Shown one piece after another: positions 23,172 through 24,752 of a DNA stretch of 24,752 nucleotides. The DNA is from Clostridiales bacterium UBA1701 (GTDB lineage: Bacteria > Bacillota > Clostridia > Oscillospirales > Oscillospiraceae): assembly GCA_002320035.1 (NCBI GenBank), contig DCJL01000037.1, forward strand, positions 44,184 through 68,935, read 5' to 3'. How positions within the stretch are numbered: position 1 is the stretch's first letter; each line of letters starts with the position of its first letter. The position numbers and the translations under genes are program-made. Under the pieces are notes generated by a model, which saw only the letters and a list, made by a program, of their open reading frames with translations, searched no databases and was not told the origin of the DNA.

Positions 23172-23198
23172 TTAGCACTCTTATAATAAGAGTGCTAA
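23172..23198 (+). promoter_or_regulatory. CIRCE operator (HrcA binding site)
   Basis: TTAGCACTC (23172-23180), a 9-base spacer, GAGTGCTAA (23190-23198): an exact match to the CIRCE consensus. It is 130 bases before the hsp20 ATG, farther than usual. I could not settle the promoter; TTCATA-N17-TAATAT at 23212-23240 is a weak candidate that would put CIRCE upstream of it. Repression by HrcA at normal temperature is inferred from established CIRCE biology. Confidence 0.95.
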
Positions 23199-23328
23199 TA
23201 TTCATATTTTGTTCATATTTAATGCTATATTTCTTAATATTTGTGCGGTATTTTATATACAAGATGAAACAAAAGAAATGAAAAAATCATCGAAATCAGA
23301 ACTGTAATAAAAAATGGAGGTATACATC

Positions 23329-23763
23329 ATGTTTGAACTGATTCCTTTTGACCGTCACCTGCGCCATATGGCAAATTATGATCCCTTCCGTGCCCTTGAC
23401 GAGATCGAGCGAGGCTTCTTCGGCGGGGACGCCGTGATGTCCGCTTTCCGTACCGATGTGAGCGACACCGGGGACGCCTTTAAGCTGGAGGCCGAGCTGC
23501 CCGGCTTCAAGAAAGAGGACATCAAGATCGATGTGGAGAATGACTGCCTGACCATCAGCGCCGAGCGAAAGCTGGACAATGAGGAAAAGAAGCCCAACTT
23601 TGTAAAGAGGGAGCGCTTCTATGGCTCTTACAGCCGCAGCTTTGATGTGTCCGGCATCAATGTGGAGGGCATTGACGCGGCCTATAACGACGGCGTGCTG
23701 ACTCTGAACCTGCCCAAGAAGGTGGAGACTGTTCCTGCCAGCCGCAGGCTGGAAATCAAGTAA
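23329..23763 (+). CDS. Hsp20/alpha-crystallin family small heat-shock protein
   Basis: ATP-independent chaperone that holds unfolding proteins in large oligomers during stress. 144 aa. The alpha-crystallin domain spans about 40-135: it opens TDVSDTGDAFKLEAELPGF, has the core ENDCLTISAER, and closes with the family motif NDGVLTLNLPKK. The tail RRLEIK provides an LxI-type anchor. ATG 23329 has GGAGG about 9 bases upstream; an in-frame ATG at 23314 overlaps that ribosome site. A perfect CIRCE upstream and a strong terminator right after mark it as a single-gene heat-shock unit. Confidence 0.95.
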   Translation: MFELIPFDRHLRHMANYDPFRALDEIERGFFGGDAVMSAFRTDVSDTGDAFKLEAELPGFKKEDIKIDVENDCLTISAERKLDNEEKKPNFVKRERFYGSYSRSFDVSGINVEGIDAAYNDGVLTLNLPKKVETVPASRRLEIK

Positions 23764-23775
23764 TTGAACAAAATT

Positions 23776-23809
23776 AAGCCGCGCCATCAGGGCGCGGCTT
23801 GTTATTTTT
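23776..23809 (+). terminator. Rho-independent terminator of hsp20
   Basis: A perfect 10-base GC-rich stem (23776-23785 with 23791-23800), loop ATCAG, then GTTATTTTT. It begins 13 bases after the hsp20 stop, and its 3' side overlaps the -35 of the next promoter. Confidence 0.92.
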
Positions 23810-23827
23810 CCCCCGCCGTTGTATAAT
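23799..23827 (+). promoter_or_regulatory. Sigma-A promoter of tatD
   Basis: TTGTTA (23799-23804), 17-base spacer, TATAAT (23822-23827), 24 bases before the tatD ATG. The -10 is perfect. The -35 lies in the hsp20 terminator. Confidence 0.75.
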
Positions 23828-23850
23828 AGCCCGGACTGGAGGGAAGCGCC

Positions 23851-24609
23851 ATGTATTTTGACACCCATGCCCATTATGATGACAAGGCCTTTGACCCCGA
23901 CCGGGACGAGCTGCTTGCGCGGCTTCACAAAGAGGGGCTGTCTCTCGTGATCGACCCCGGCTGCGAGCCTGAAAGCAGCCGCGCCGCCATCGGCCTGGCG
24001 GGGCGGCATGAATTTGTCTACGCTGCCGTGGGCTATCACCCGGAGGAACTGGATCAATATTCCGAAGAGGGATTCGAGGAGATAAAAACCCTGGCGCGGC
24101 ATGAAAAATGCCTTGCTATCGGCGAGATCGGCCTGGATTACTACTGGGACGCGGCGCATAAAGAGGAGCAGAAAGCCCTTTTCCACCGCCAGATCGCACT
24201 GGCATTAGAATTATGTAAACCTGTCATAATCCACGACCGGGAGGCTCACGGAGACTGCATGGAGATCATCTCCGGCTATCCGGAACTTCGCGGCGTGTTC
24301 CACTGTTATTCGGGCAGCGCGGAAATGGCGAAGGAGCTTTTGAAGCGGGGCTGGTATCTGGGCTTTGACGGGCCCGTGACTTATAAAAACGCCAGGAAAA
24401 CCCTGGAGGTTCTGGCGCTGTGCCCTCTTGACAGAATTCTGATAGAGACAGACAGCCCTTACCTGAGTCCCGTCCCCATGCGCGGAAAGCGGAACGACTC
24501 GGGAAATCTCCGGTATATCTGCGAAAAAATTGCGGAGATAAAAGGGGAAAGCCCGGAGCGCATCGCCCAGGCCACAGCCGAGAACGGCCGCTGCCTTTTC
24601 TTTTCATAA
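23851..24609 (+). CDS. tatD: TatD-family metal-dependent DNase/hydrolase
   Basis: TIM-barrel metallo-hydrolase of the TatD/YcfH group, implicated in 3'-5' exonuclease activity on DNA and RNA. 252 aa, standard length. The metal ligands are visible in order: FDTHAHYD (His6, His8), GEIGLDYYW with Glu (about 92), IIHDREAHGD (His about 128), FHCYSG (His about 153) and ETDSPYLSP (Asp about 205). ATG 23851 has GGAGGG about 7 bases upstream. It has its own promoter and terminator. Often sits beside metG or ksgA in Gram-positives, but neither is in this window. Confidence 0.94.
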   Translation: MYFDTHAHYDDKAFDPDRDELLARLHKEGLSLVIDPGCEPESSRAAIGLAGRHEFVYAAVGYHPEELDQYSEEGFEEIKTLARHEKCLAIGEIGLDYYWDAAHKEEQKALFHRQIALALELCKPVIIHDREAHGDCMEIISGYPELRGVFHCYSGSAEMAKELLKRGWYLGFDGPVTYKNARKTLEVLALCPLDRILIETDSPYLSPVPMRGKRNDSGNLRYICEKIAEIKGESPERIAQATAENGRCLFFS

Positions 24610-24642
24610 AAAACCTTCCGATCAGCAGATCGGAAGGTTTTT
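24610..24642 (+). terminator. Rho-independent terminator of tatD
   Basis: A perfect 14-base stem (24610-24623 with 24628-24641), loop AGCA, with flanking A and T runs, so it could act on both strands. It begins directly after the tatD stop. Confidence 0.92.
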
Positions 24643-24650
24643 ACCGGCTT

Positions 24651-24683
24651 GTCAAAAAAAGTCCATGCCGGACCTTTTTTGAC
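24651..24683. repeat. Intergenic inverted repeat after tatD
   Basis: GTCAAAAAAAGTCC pairs with GGACCTTTTTTGAC (one mismatch) around ATGCC. It may be a second terminator for either strand. Two further small hairpins follow: TTTGAC-GGT-GTCAAA (24703-24717) and CGGCTTG-TTTT-CAAGCCG (24735-24752, the window end). I see no gene from 24643 to the end. Confidence 0.6.
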
Positions 24684-24752
24684 TGCGCTTTCCGCCGGGC
24701 GATTTGACGGTGTCAAAACGCCGCTTTGCCCAAACGGCTTGTTTTCAAGCCG

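Noticed and set aside
21517..23262. 581-codon open frame antisense to the amidohydrolase
   Set aside because: It overlaps a gene with M20 metal motifs and runs through the CIRCE site; no ribosome site or domain.
1..24752. CRISPR arrays, tRNA/rRNA genes, insertion sequences, phage genes
   Set aside because: I looked for regularly spaced repeats, tRNA-like cloverleaf ends, transposase motifs and terminal repeats and found none.

Overview
The window looks like chromosomal DNA from an anaerobic Clostridia bacterium, most like the Oscillospiraceae group (Flavonifractor/Lawsonibacter/Oscillibacter type). The reasons are GC-rich housekeeping genes with strong GGAGG-type ribosome sites, sigma-A promoters, a perfect CIRCE (HrcA) operator, Gram-positive lipoprotein signals, a bifunctional Rel enzyme, and an oxygen-sensitive type of Fe-S flavin reductase. 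The placement is inference from gene content; no rRNA or tRNA is present to fix it.

Layout. (1) 125-2061, minus: a two-gene sugar-nucleotide operon, a UTP-glucose-1-P-uridylyltransferase-like nucleotidyltransferase followed by galE. (2) 2320-8473: a more AT-rich insert with a divergent MarR regulator and a four-gene plus-strand operon: Old-Yellow-Enzyme/2-enoate-reductase-type Fe-S flavoenzyme, alpha/beta-hydrolase-fold protein, two-domain VOC (glyoxalase-fold) protein and MFS transporter. (3) 8600-14612, minus: conserved housekeeping genes in the order LOG protein, recJ, relA/spoT-type rel, dtd and a glyoxalase-II-like metallo-hydrolase, with separate promoters for LOG and recJ. (4) 14822-16300, plus: CstA-family transporter. 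(5) 16543-19021, plus: znuA-znuC-znuB-type metal ABC transporter with overlapping genes. (6) 19212-23142, plus: polar amino-acid-type ABC transporter (binding protein, permease, ATPase) joined to an AbgB-like M20 amidohydrolase. (7) 23329-24609: Hsp20 under CIRCE control, then a TatD-family nuclease, each followed by a clear terminator.

The part most worth attention is region 2. It has the form of a self-contained, inducible uptake-and-conversion cassette: a MarR sensor, a transporter of the oxalate/monocarboxylate MFS type, an ene-reductase and two helper enzymes. The alpha/beta-fold protein has His in place of the nucleophile Ser and Ile in place of the catalytic His. The VOC protein lacks the usual metal ligands by eye, and the reductase has Gly where YqjM-type enzymes carry the second substrate-binding His. 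All three catalytic scaffolds therefore look repurposed, which points to an unusual substrate or chemistry. An enone, phenylpropanoid, flavonoid or steroid-like compound is plausible but not shown.

The other regions are conventional. Region 6 suggests import and cleavage of an amide-conjugated amino acid. Many long reading frames antisense to GC-rich genes were judged to be shadows. No gene-free stretch exceeds 300 bases.
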